A DNA stretch of 64,000 nt from Euclidia mi (Eukaryota; Arthropoda; Insecta; Lepidoptera; Erebidae), in NCBI GenBank assembly GCA_944739405.2, contig OX123188.2, positions 66,545,251 through 66,609,250 on the forward strand, in the 5' to 3' direction. Positions 22,370-32,600 of this stretch are shown here, one piece after another (position 1 is the first letter of the stretch; each line of letters starts with the position of its first letter). A program made the translations under genes and the position numbers. The notes below the pieces were generated by a model. That model was not told where the DNA came from. It did not search any database and saw only the letters and a program-made list of their open reading frames with translations.

Positions 22370-24088
22370 ATGAATGTGAAACAAAATAATAAACTACCCC
22401 AGGAGGGTACCAGCGTCCGTGACGCTGGAGAATCCCTCCCTGCATCCTCGGGTCCAGGCTGCCCCACGTATTCTGGGGGGGGCAATGTTTCACGTGAGAG
22501 TAGTTTAGACCTGCAGGACCTGGCAAATGCCATGCCTCGTGCAGTACACATAACCAACACCTCCTGGACGGTTGTACCGCGTCGAGCAGACGAACGCCGC
22601 AAGGCAAACGTCAGCTCCGCTGCAACCGTAACCGGTAGAGGTAAAAACCGCGGAAAGCGCTCCCGTCATCATAGACGTCAGCGTGAGTACGCAGCGCACG
22701 CGGGAGGTAGCGAACCGACAACGTCGGCGAACGCACCCCCCGCGGGAGGTAGCGAACCGACAACGTCGGCGAACGCACCCCCCGTGGTAGGTAGCGAACC
22801 GACTACATCGGCGAACGCACCCCCCGCGAGACAACCAACAGCTGGTGCAACACACCAGCGCGGACATCCGCCCTCAGCCAGCGCGATGAGGGAACCGCCC
22901 AGGACGAAGCATTCGGCAGGACGCGGCGCGATTGGTGGACGCAGCAGCTCAGGCTTGCAAGCGGAAACCACGCGGACGGCGAAGAGTGAGCCTTCGGGCT
23001 CGCTCCCGCCGGCTGCACGCGCCGCTCCGGCCGGTGCAGCGCCGGGCACCCCCCGTCGCGCCCCCTCGACGGCAGTCGGAGATGCGGAACCAACAGCCCC
23101 ATGGGGCACAACCGGGCCACGCCGCAAACGCGGACCCAGAAAAGGCGGACCCAGGCACGCACCGACCAATCCGGCGCTCTCGGGACGGCCCACTTCGGCG
23201 AAACCGTCGAAGAGGAACCGTCACGACGACACACCACCAAGCGCCACGACGAAGCGTGCGAGAGTGGACGCAACACCGAAGAGGGCAACGATGAGCTACG
23301 CCGATGCGACTAACTCGCATCTGATGGTTGCCGTCGTTGCCACTCCACCCACAGACCTGACGGTGGAGCAAGCACGGCAGCTCGAGCTCTCCATAGAGGA
23401 GCGCATCATGGAAGCAGCCTTTGCACCACCGTCAAACAACGAGCCCGCACTCGCGCCATCCTTTAGAGGCAAACCGCTTGCAGCAGGAGGAGTCCTGAAG
23501 CTATGGTGCGAGGACGAGAAATCGCTGGCGTGGCTCAAACGAACGGTAGCGGGACTGCAGTCACCGATCGAAGGAACCAGGCTGACTGTCATCGGGCAGA
23601 CGGACCTCGCGAAGCGCGTTCGCGCATCGCTCTGGCTGCCGAGGTCGACCAGCCTGGAACTCCCGAAGATCCACCAACTCTTAGCTGCCCAAAACCCATG
23701 GTACGCTGTCCAGACGTGGCAACTGTACAGCGCTACCATGCAAGAGCACAGCCTATACTTGTCCCTGGGCATCCCCGAATCGGAGGTCCCGAGAATCGAG
23801 GCGCGCGACCGCTGTGTCTCCTTCTTCACCGGCAGCATGTACGTACTGTTCCACGCTGCCGGGGCAGGGGCTGGCGGGACGGTTGCCGCGCCCAGGGAAA
23901 TGCCGCCCGCCAGCGGGCATACACAGGGACGAGAGACAACATCAGCCGTTCCCAGCACGTCGGGCACAGCCCGCGCACACACAACGCCCGCAGTGACAAA
24001 GAGCGCTGTGACGGCAGTTGACGACGAGCACGACTCGTCTGACGGGGAGTCCGTGGACAGCAATGTTCTCGGATCATCGTCAGACTAG
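22370..24088 (+). CDS. LINE copy 2 ORF1 protein (DUF4780-like RNA-binding region)
   Basis: An intact 572-codon frame. The N-terminal half is basic, Pro/Ala/Gly-rich and disordered, and contains three 15-residue repeats of the form GGSEPTTSANAPP at about residues 111-155. The C-terminal half has a folded domain with GGVLKLWCEDEKSLAWLKR, ASLWLP and NPWYAVQTWQLYS, which I associate with the DUF4780 family found in ORF1 of insect LINEs. No CCHC zinc knuckles are seen, unlike classical R1 ORF1. Its role is presumably binding the element RNA. The end overlaps the start of ORF2 in another frame. Confidence 0.82.
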   Translation: MNVKQNNKLPQEGTSVRDAGESLPASSGPGCPTYSGGGNVSRESSLDLQDLANAMPRAVHITNTSWTVVPRRADERRKANVSSAATVTGRGKNRGKRSRHHRRQREYAAHAGGSEPTTSANAPPAGGSEPTTSANAPPVVGSEPTTSANAPPARQPTAGATHQRGHPPSASAMREPPRTKHSAGRGAIGGRSSSGLQAETTRTAKSEPSGSLPPAARAAPAGAAPGTPRRAPSTAVGDAEPTAPWGTTGPRRKRGPRKGGPRHAPTNPALSGRPTSAKPSKRNRHDDTPPSATTKRARVDATPKRATMSYADATNSHLMVAVVATPPTDLTVEQARQLELSIEERIMEAAFAPPSNNEPALAPSFRGKPLAAGGVLKLWCEDEKSLAWLKRTVAGLQSPIEGTRLTVIGQTDLAKRVRASLWLPRSTSLELPKIHQLLAAQNPWYAVQTWQLYSATMQEHSLYLSLGIPESEVPRIEARDRCVSFFTGSMYVLFHAAGAGAGGTVAAPREMPPASGHTQGRETTSAVPSTSGTARAHTTPAVTKSAVTAVDDEHDSSDGESVDSNVLGSSSD

Positions 24089-25569
24089 AGTCGTACAGAC
24101 CAACCTCCAGCACAAGCAAATTGCAACGGCTACCCTACGCAGGCTGCTGGAGGTTAACCACCACACAATAGCCCTAATCCAGGAGCCGTGGATTAGAGGC
24201 GACACCATATGTGGACTCAACAACATCGGAGGTAAGATATTGCACTGGAGCTCGGCTTCTAAGCCGAGAACATGCATATACATTCCCCGAACAATACCAG
24301 CATTGCTGCTGACTAACTTTTGTTCTAGAGATCTCACAGCCGTGGGAATACGAACAGGGCCCAATGATCAGATGCTTGTTCTAGCTTCGGTCTACATGCC
24401 CGGTGATGAGGTGATCCCATCGAAGGAGCTGGCCGAGCTGGTGCAGCACTGTGAGGACCACGGCTGGCCAATAATACTCTCGGCAGATGCTAACGCCCAC
24501 CATCCACTGTGGGGGAGCCCCGAGGCAAATAGACGAGGTGAGATCCTAATTGAATACATCTACACAACAACACTAACGGTAATCAACAAAGGCTCAGAGC
24601 CCACATTTGTCAGCTCCAGATATCAAACCATAGTAGACATTACACTGGCATCGGATGGGGCCGCGGAACTTGTCACGAACTGGCATGTGTCCGCCGAACC
24701 ATCCTTTGCCGACCACAGACGTATCTGCTATGACATACGAGTGCAAGAGAGGGTCATACAACCAAAACGCAAACCACGTAATACCGACATTGCGAGATAC
24801 AAGACCCTGCTCGAACAAAAAATAGCCATGTCAAATTTCAACGACATGAACACAAGCACTACACACATAGAACACAACACTAATTTACTAACAAAATGCA
24901 TACAACGCAGCTACCAACAAGCCTGCCCCACCACACTACCGAAAACGAGTAGTAAAACCCTATGGTGGGGATCGGAACTGGAGAAACTCAGGCGCAATCT
25001 GAGACAACTCTTCAACCGGGCCAAAAACACAAGGAAAGACACGGACTGGGACAAATACAAAGAAGCCCAGTCGCACTACAAGAAACGCATACGATTCCGC
25101 AGGGGAGAATCCTGGCGAAATTTCTGCACCAACATTAATTCCACATGCGAGGTAGCCAGGGTAAAAAAGATCCTATCCCAGGACAGCAACAAGACCCTAG
25201 GCTCCATAAGAAAGCCTGATGGCACCTACGCAACCACAGACATGGAAATAAGCCAAATACTAATCGAAACGCACTTCCCAGGTTGCACAGTGACCGAAGA
25301 CTGTGATTGGGAAGAATCAGAACACAGACCACCGACCCAGACAGACTGGACGATAGCCAACAACATGGTTACCGGGGACCGGCTGAAATGGGCAATTAAC
25401 AGCTTCCAGCCATACAAATCTGCAGGCCTGGACGAAATAACACCAGCACTTCTACAATGGGGCTGCACAACGATTGTGCCACAGCTACTCAGCATATATA
25501 GAGCATCTATAGCGCTCAATTACATACCACGAAGGTGGAGGGAAGTAAAAGTCATATTTCTCCCAAAAC
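24018..25569 (+). pseudogene. LINE copy 2 ORF2, 5' half: APE endonuclease and start of reverse transcriptase
   Basis: The frame opens inside the end of ORF1. Endonuclease motifs in order are VVQTNLQHKQIATATL, IALIQEPWI, VYMPGDE, SADANAHHPLWGS, IVDITLA and FADHRRI. The RT N-terminus follows (LWWGSELEKLRRNLRQLFNR, then KSAGLDEITPALLQWG). The frame then runs into the nested CR1-like insertion at 25570 and terminates at 25793. The endonuclease would nick target DNA for target-primed reverse transcription. This half is uninterrupted. Confidence 0.88.
25564..25569. repeat. Short target duplication of nested LINE, left
   Basis: CAAAAC occurs at 25564-25569 and 26556-26561, on either side of the nested CR1-like element. 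Removing one copy and the insert rejoins the host ORF2 in collinearity with copy 1. Confidence 0.7.
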
Positions 25570-26555
25570 AACAAAACAAATTAAAAATACTTTATAAAAT
25601 AAGACGATATCTGAATGAAAAACTACGTATCCAACTAGTCGAATCACTTATTTTATCAAAATTAAATTATATGGACATAGTTTATAGCCCACGATTGCTT
25701 TCAAGAACACAAAAACTCATACAGCGTATTCAGAATGCCTGTGCTCGTTTCTGTTTTGACATTCCTTTAAGAGCTCATGTCACTCCTTTTTAAATAGTCA
25801 TACAATGCTGAAAATGAAACATCGGCGCAAACTTCACCTAGCGTGTCTTCTTTTCGGCGTCGTTAAGCTTGGACAACCTCATTACCTAAATGTAAAATTG
25901 AAACAGGTTTCGAGCCATAAATCATATGGAAAACGGCAATGTGCGTTGCAATTATCAACACAACAACATAAATCTGAGGCTTTTAGGGGAAGTTTCCGTT
26001 ACGCTGCAACTAAATGTTGGAACAATATTCCACCCCCGATTAGGAACCTGCAACATATTCAACGTTTTAGGGCAACATTAAAAGAATATTTGTTCGATCA
26101 CGAAAAAGGCCAGGAAACACAGCTGCATGACACAAGTGCTATATAACAAGGTAGATAAATTACAGTCGTCAACATTAATGTCTATTTTGAGTTATTTTCT
26201 AGATTTAACTGGGGTGCAAATATAGGTGGGTATTGTATTGTTAAAACATTGGTAGGTACCGAAAACGCTATTATTATTATTATTTTTTAATGTCGTCTAA
26301 TGAATTAGTTGTGCTAAATTAGATATATTATTTACCAACATGGTCGCAACGGAAGACCAGCGCTAGTTTTTTCAAAACTAGCTTTTTGCTGAGTTGCGAC
26401 CATTTTGCAGTATGTTATATTTTTTCTTTTTTCCTTTTTTGTAATTAACTGTGTTTTTTGTATAAATGCATTTTATTTTTGTAATTAACTGTGTTTTGTG
26501 TTTATTGCATAATCTACTGCAAATAAATGTATTTTCTTTCTTTTTTTCTTTCTTT
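25570..26555 (+). mobile_element. CR1/Jockey-group LINE 3' fragment nested in LINE copy 2
   Basis: A 986-bp, 5'-truncated element. It encodes the typical C-terminus LKILYKIRRYLNEKLRIQLV, SLILSKLNYMDIVYSP and QKLIQRIQNACARFC, then a TAA, and continues at 25805-26146 with LHLACLLFGVVKLGQPHYLN, KCWNNIPPPIRNL and FRATLKEYLFD. The 3' UTR holds a two-tier hairpin (26340-26403) and ends in TTTC repeats. The insertion postdates copy 2. Confidence 0.85.
26340..26403 (+). repeat. 3' UTR hairpin of nested CR1-like LINE
   Basis: The outer stem ATGGTCGCAAC (26340-26350) pairs with GTTGCGACCAT (26393-26403). An inner stem GCTAGTTTT (26362-26370) pairs with AAAACTAGC (26374-26382). LINE 3' UTR structures can serve in reverse transcriptase recognition; that role is inferred here. 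Confidence 0.7.
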
Positions 26556-28674
26556 CAAAACCGGGCAAAACGGATTATACGCAAGCAAAATCGTTTAGAC
26601 CTATCAGTTTGACCTCCTTCTTGCTAAAAACGCTGGAAAGGCTGGCTGACAGATACCTGCGGGAAGGCGCACTGCTACGCAGACCACTACACCCGCATCA
26701 ACACGCCTACAGAAGTGGTAGATCAACGGAATCAGCGCTTCACTCCGTAGTGGGGACCATAGAGATAGCGCTATCTGACAAACTAATGATCTTAGGCGCC
26801 TTCATTGACATAGAGGGCGCCTTCGACAAGACTAAATTCACCAGCATTAGCCGTGCCCTTAACAAGTTCGGAGTTGAACAAACCGTCAGTGGATGGATTG
26901 ATCAACTCCTGTAACAAAGGGCTATTCAGTTCACGGTTAATACCACCACAAGGGGGATAGTAGCAAAAGGCTGCCCACAGGGAGGGGTCCTATCACCCCT
27001 GCTTTGGAACATAGTGGTAGACGATCTGTTGAGAAATCTGAATGACAAATGCTTCTTCACGGTCGGCTACGCAGATGATATTACCATCCTAATCAAAGGA
27101 AACTCAGAAGACATGATCCATTATCGGATGCAAGCAGCGATCAGGATCATGGAACAATGGTGCAACCACCATGAACTGACGGTCAACCCAAATAAAACGG
27201 AGCTAGTACTTTTCACCAACAAAAGGAACACCCGTATGACCAGAAAACCAAAACTTTTTGGCACGGAGCTTAACTTATCGAGTGAAGTCAAGTACCTGGG
27301 CGTAACACTCGACCACAAACTCAACTGGAATAAACACATCACCACTAAACCACAAAAGCATGTACAACCTTCTGGCAGTGCAGGAGAATAATAGGCAAGA
27401 AATGGGGTCTAAAACCATTCATCACCCTATGGATCTACACTGCCATAATACGCCCCATGCTCACATACGGTGCAGTAGTGTGGTGGCCACGCACTCAACT
27501 AAGCACAGTCAAGAGCAAACTGCAGAGCATACAACACCTCGCCTGTCTGGCCACAACAGGCTGCATGAAAACAACTCCAACGGCGGCACTGGAGGTGCTT
27601 CTCGACTTGCGACCACTGCACCTCATCATCCAGCAAGAAGCAGGTGCCGCTGCGATCCGGCTCGATAAGTTCGGGCTCTGGAGGAGAGATGACCGCATAA
27701 CACACGCACGCCTGAAAAGGACGTTAACTGACGAGATCCCGATGCTAGATGCAACGTGTGATCTCATACCTAAAACCTTTGTCTTTGACAAAAAATACCG
27801 CATACAACTGCAAGAAGAGCACAAGGATAGTTCTGGTATACACGAAGTTAGAGTATACACAGACGGCTCAAAAACAAAGTATGGGACGGGTGCCGGAGTG
27901 TTCTCCCATGACTTGAATATCAATCTCTCAACATCGCTTGGTAAACTCAACACCATCTTCCAAGCTGAATGCGTTGGGATAACAAGGGCGGCGACGGCGA
28001 TCGCGGCCAGAAATGTGAGCAACCTGTCAATACGCATTATCACAGACAGCGCCTCAGTACTACAAGTTCTCGATGGCAACTGCTTTAATAGCGGCCTAAT
28101 TATGGAGTGCCACCAAGAGCTGCAGAAAACTGCAACGAGAAATCGGGTCACGCTCCAGTGGATACGAGGACACAGTGACTCCACGGGCAATGACGCAGCA
28201 GACCAACTGGCAAAGAAAGGATCGGACACGACAACTCTAGGACCCGAACCAATTGTTGCGATACCGTTCAACCAACTAAGAACATGGTTACGCGAGAGAA
28301 CCCTACAACAACACGAAAAAGAGTGGGCAGAGTTAAAAGAGTGTAGGCAATCTAAAGATGCCTTTCCCCAATTAGATAAACGACTCTCGCAAAAACTGTT
28401 GCACTCCAACAGGAAAACACTCAAGCATCTGACTGGCATAATAACCGGCCACTGTCCACTAAACAAGCATCTCTACAACATCGGCGTCACGGACAGCCCA
28501 CTATGTAGGGGCTGCATGGGGACCAAAGAAACACCCGCTCATATAATCCTACATTGTACCAGCATGAGCGACCAACGGACGAAGTTCCTGAACAACCCCA
28601 GAACCATGAGCGAAGCCATACGCAATACTGGTCAACTCATGGCCTTCTGGAAGGAGCTTGCATGGTATGAGTAG
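26556..28674 (+). pseudogene. LINE copy 2 ORF2, 3' half: reverse transcriptase and RNase H
   Basis: Continues the RT: FIDIEGAFDKT, a nonsense TAA at 26912-26914 (AAA in copy 1), GCPQGGVLSPLLWN and YADD at 27068-27079. A 1-bp deletion near 27345 (copy 1 has ACTAAAACAACA) shifts the frame. From 27457 the frame is open to 28674 and contains LTYGAVVWWPRTQL, RNase H motifs YTDGS, FQAEC, ITDSAS and GNDAADQLA, and the C-terminal LCRGCMGTKETPAH with LHC. Apart from the nested insert, one stop and one frameshift disable it, so decay is light. Confidence 0.88.
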
Positions 28675-28764
28675 CAGGCGACTACCGCGTCACTGCTAAC
28701 GCACAATGGCCCAATTAAGTGGCTAAGTGCGGAAAACACCTGTCCAACTAACTAACTAACTAAC

Positions 28765-29647
28765 TATGTATAGAAGAATATGGTGAGGACGAATATGCAC
28801 ATGATGCCGGCGACGCACTTCCTCACGTTGACGTGGCTGGCCAGCCAGAAGCAGCAGCGCGGCGCCGACGTCTTGTGCAGATGCGCGAACTCGCCGCCGC
28901 CGCACTCGAGCAGCAGCGCGTGCGCACCACGACCCTCGCCCGCCATCCTTAACATCTACACACCACTATATTTACACACACTAGTAACACTTAGGCCTCT
29001 AGGAATTTCACTATACAAAGTTTCTATCTGGGAACGGCTGCGTTTGTCCTTGGTGGTGACGTTTTCTGTCGCCATTTGCCGTGTTTCCACATTTCATAGT
29101 GTCGCGGTGGAACATGAGAGTGCGCAGGCGCGGGGTGGTTGTTTGCGCAAGCGCCGCGATTGACGATCATCTCGAGCCGACAAACGCGTCAGTTCCCGGT
29201 TTAAAATGGCCGCCGACGCATTATGGCGGGTTGTGCTCATCACGGCGACGTCATGCGCCTCTGGTGCTAGAGCTCACGGCATCCGTCTAAAAGACAGATT
29301 AGGTTCTTCCGCTCCCGGTCTCATCGGTAATATCTGTAACAAAGAAAACACGGCATAAAATAGCATGCCAGGGTCTTTCAACTGAAGGTCGATTCTCGTA
29401 TTCAAGCAGACATAGACTTGAACGAACTGCAATTTTATTTTGAATTGACTAACAATTGGTATTTTGCTTCATTTAAGGTTATTTTAGTCTTTAATTTGAC
29501 ACACTTGTATGGACGTTGACACATAGTTTGATACTTTGCTTAATTTTCGATCAAGTCTTGATATCATTCAAGTGTCAGGTAATTTACGAGATAATACTAT
29601 TTATGACATCGAGACTAGATCGAAATTACATTTTGAACAGACCTAAT
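28765..29647. repeat. 883-bp direct duplication, right copy
   Basis: The partner of 21097-21979. Its left edge abuts the AACTAACTAACTAAC tail of LINE copy 2 and its right edge continues into unique sequence (TAAGAGAATTGG). Relative to the left copy, eight of the nine changes are C to T or G to A. Confidence 0.95.
28767..28955 (-). pseudogene. sfl: Duplicated sulfateless first coding exon (right copy)
   Basis: A minus-strand copy of the signal-anchor exon, 63 codons from MLRMAGEGRG to TIFFYT. It then meets TAG, formed at the junction with the LINE tail (CATA joined to GTTAGT), so the natural downstream codons and the probable GTGACA donor are lost. All three exonic differences from the left copy are missense: Pro to Leu (FAHP/FAHL), Ser to Phe and Phe to Leu (CISVF/CIFVL). 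The anchor stays hydrophobic. GTTAGT at the boundary could act as a weak new splice donor. It lies nearer any upstream promoter than the left copy, so it may enter some transcripts as a non-productive or alternative first exon. Confidence 0.75.
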
Positions 29648-32600
29648 TAAGAGAATTGGTCCTCTGGACAATAGGAGGGACTAAAAATTTATCGACTAAA
29701 TTATCATTAAATTCAGTAACTGGGTAGGGACATGGTAAAACTCTTATAGCAAGGTTTCGTTAGTAGGTACCTCTAATTATGCTGAGCCATGTAAATTTAT
29801 TTAACGAGTGAATGTATATAAAATACTGGTTTCCACTACAGAGAGCTTGTTAAACATGGTAATGGCGAGACTAGAATATAAAAAGTTCTCGCGTTAACGA
29901 CTTATCGTGAATATTATAGCAAATTAGTGTCCAACATTCAATATAATTTTATTAGAGAAGTCATAAAATTTAATTAGAAAATGACTTGTGTGGTTGTGTT
30001 ATATGTTAGTTATGTTCTGTGGTAATATAAGTTTTATAGCTTAATCCAAGGCAATAAATCCTAAGTCGAATAACAGTTTTTAACTACTCACTATTTTACA
30101 CACATTCACAATTTATGTTTGACACTTATTCACATAATTAATAAGTATCATAAGCAGTCAGCATATTTGCTATTATTAGTCTGATGCCACCTAAAACATC
30201 ATTTACTGGTTTAAGATCATTTACAAAAATATGATGAATACTTAAAACGGAAAGATGTAAAACCAAATAAATAGTATAAACAATTAGTTATATTTCGGTT
30301 TATCTTTGAATCACTATGTTTATTCATTCGTGAATACTTCACTTCGACCGGCCGCTCCTATAAATCCCCCTGCGCATTATTTGAATGTAGGCTTACATTG
30401 AAACATTTCTTTGCAGAACCGAAACAAATCCATTCAACCGTGAAATTGGACGAACAATCCTCAAAACTCTGAATTAAATTTGATCAAAAAGTTAAGTAAT
30501 GAACGTGAAATCAGATTTGTATCGTAATGAAACGATCCATTGGAGGATTGTGGACCGCCGCATTTTCTCAATGTATGAAATGTCTGCATTTATGTAACCA
30601 TGAGAAATCAAACTGACAATATTTCAGCGAGTGAGGGAAATTGAGTCATCTCAAACATAATAAGTGTAACGAAAACGTAGGTAGATGTGCCGCCTCACCT
30701 GCTACAAACTGCATAGCATTTATTTTTAGAAATAACACTGAAAATCAAGTCAAGGATTTTGGATATGATGGATAGGGTTACCCGACGCTTGGAAGAGATG
30801 ATGCAATTTAGTATATATGTTGTATGGGAAAAGTAACGCTTACCAATCGAGCCTTTTACTATCTGGGAAGTTTCACTTATCTTCCCCACATAGAGTATCT
30901 CGAGGGAACGGCACGAAGGGAAGTTACAAAACGGTGTACGTGTTTATTTATAGATAAAGTAAAGATATACGGGAAAAGCAGGTTTATCGAACTCCAGCGG
31001 CCTTGATTACAAGAATATAACGTAACACTTTCATATTTTACTCTCGGAAACCTCGATAAGAAAAGGAATTTTCAGATGTCAGTCTTTGTTCAGTAAACGA
31101 ACGAACCGTAATAGAGGGTCCCCGGGCGACGTGAATATTCGGCACGATACCTATTGTCCGAACACATGCTTACGCTATAATGAAATTTCCTGTACGCTCC
31201 GCTGTTTACAGTTTGGATACAAAAATTTGTTTTGTCTGAATAAATTGTCTAATTTTACAGACAAACAGTGTAGGTAGTGTATTTAGTAAGTAAAAGGGAG
31301 GTTTTGGAGCGGTCGCCGGTCGCAGCGAGCGTCAGTGAAACAGAGACGCGTACGGAATCCGTGATTGTGCGACCCTTTGAATATTAACTAGCAGATGACC
31401 CGCTCGTAACCGGGCCACGAATCTACAAGGCTACACGGAAGGTTAATTCAAACTGCTCACTGTCGAGACGTGCTTTATTTCTTCACCCACGATAAAATCG
31501 TAGAGGACTGATGTAAATTGAAAAAGAAATCTACAGAGGCGGGCTTTTCGAATACGTGAAGGCCTGAGATATTTCTTTGTGTACAAGAATTTCCGTTGTA
31601 ATTATTGTCGTAAACCTAGATTCTTATATATTGTATACTTAAATTTAATGAGTTATAGATACGTACATATGTACTGAATGATGTCACTATGTTGAAGCCA
31701 TTGCAAAAGAACAATTACTTTTACGTACAAACCTAACCGTGCCTAACTTCTCAAATTGTGTTGGTTACTTGCTATACGTTTATTCAAATGGATTTAGTTC
31801 AGTAAACAATATTGCATATAAAGAAGTATCTTTCTTCTTTCATAATCAGCAGCAGTCCAGTGTGTCTATAAGCCAATGCCAAAACAATGGCATGCCACTG
31901 AGGTCGACGTTCGGCAATTCTTCCTGCTTTATATTTCAATGATTAACAATACATTATATACAGATTACGTACGGAAAATTGCAACCCTTCAACGCTTAAA
32001 CCAAATCTGATAATTTGTTATCTTAATCACCAAACTTTTCTACTTGACGGAGAGCCAGCAATGTAAATAATATATTAGGAAGATAGGCACACTTCAAAAT
32101 AAAATTATCTAGAAATAAGAATGATTGCAGCGTAATGAATAACTAGCAGGGAAAAAGTGGAGTTGTTAATTAAAGGGAGAAAGTTCCGAGCGCGTCCATC
32201 TTAGCCGCACTCACTAGCAATAAAGAATGCGACTAGCTATATAAAACACAAAAACTTTAATTAACTAATTTCTATATTTTAACGTACGAAGCAAGTCCAC
32301 TATATTTACTTGTAGATCAATAATGACGAGGCATATTTATTCAATTTTTACAACGCGTCTATCTTTGACTGCTCCGGTAACCCAACGGTAATGTAAACGA
32401 GTGCAGATCATGATATCTCGGGTACATACCTATTCCTCGCCGATCAATAAATGAATTATATTTTTTAGAAGTTTAGAAGTCTAGTAGGGCATCACTGTAC
32501 CTCGTAACGCACAGATCAATCTACGCCCAATCCCTCTCCAGTCATGCAGAACGTCGTCCCATCGGACTATGAGAGTGAGAGAATAGACAATTCTTCGTTG

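Larger units (their letters stand above)
21980..28764 (+). mobile_element. R1/I-group non-LTR retrotransposon, copy 2, full length but interrupted
   Basis: A 6.8 kb element antisense to sfl with a structured 5' UTR, ORF1, ORF2 overlapping ORF1 by about 70 bp, and a tail of four AACT units. It is the same subfamily as copy 1. The 5' terminus GGGCGGAAGCCC matches copy 3 (GGGTGGAAGCCC), which supports completeness. ORF2 is split by a nested CR1-like LINE (25570-26555), carries a nonsense codon at 26912 and a 1-bp deletion near 27345. The flanks are 883-bp direct copies rather than a short target duplication. Confidence 0.93.

Noticed and set aside
22505..23371. Long minus-strand open frames opposite LINE ORF1
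   Set aside because: They are GC-driven shadows of the plus-strand ORF1 with no motifs of their own.
27495..28466. 323-codon minus-strand frame
   Set aside because: It is the antisense shadow of the LINE copy 2 RNase H region.
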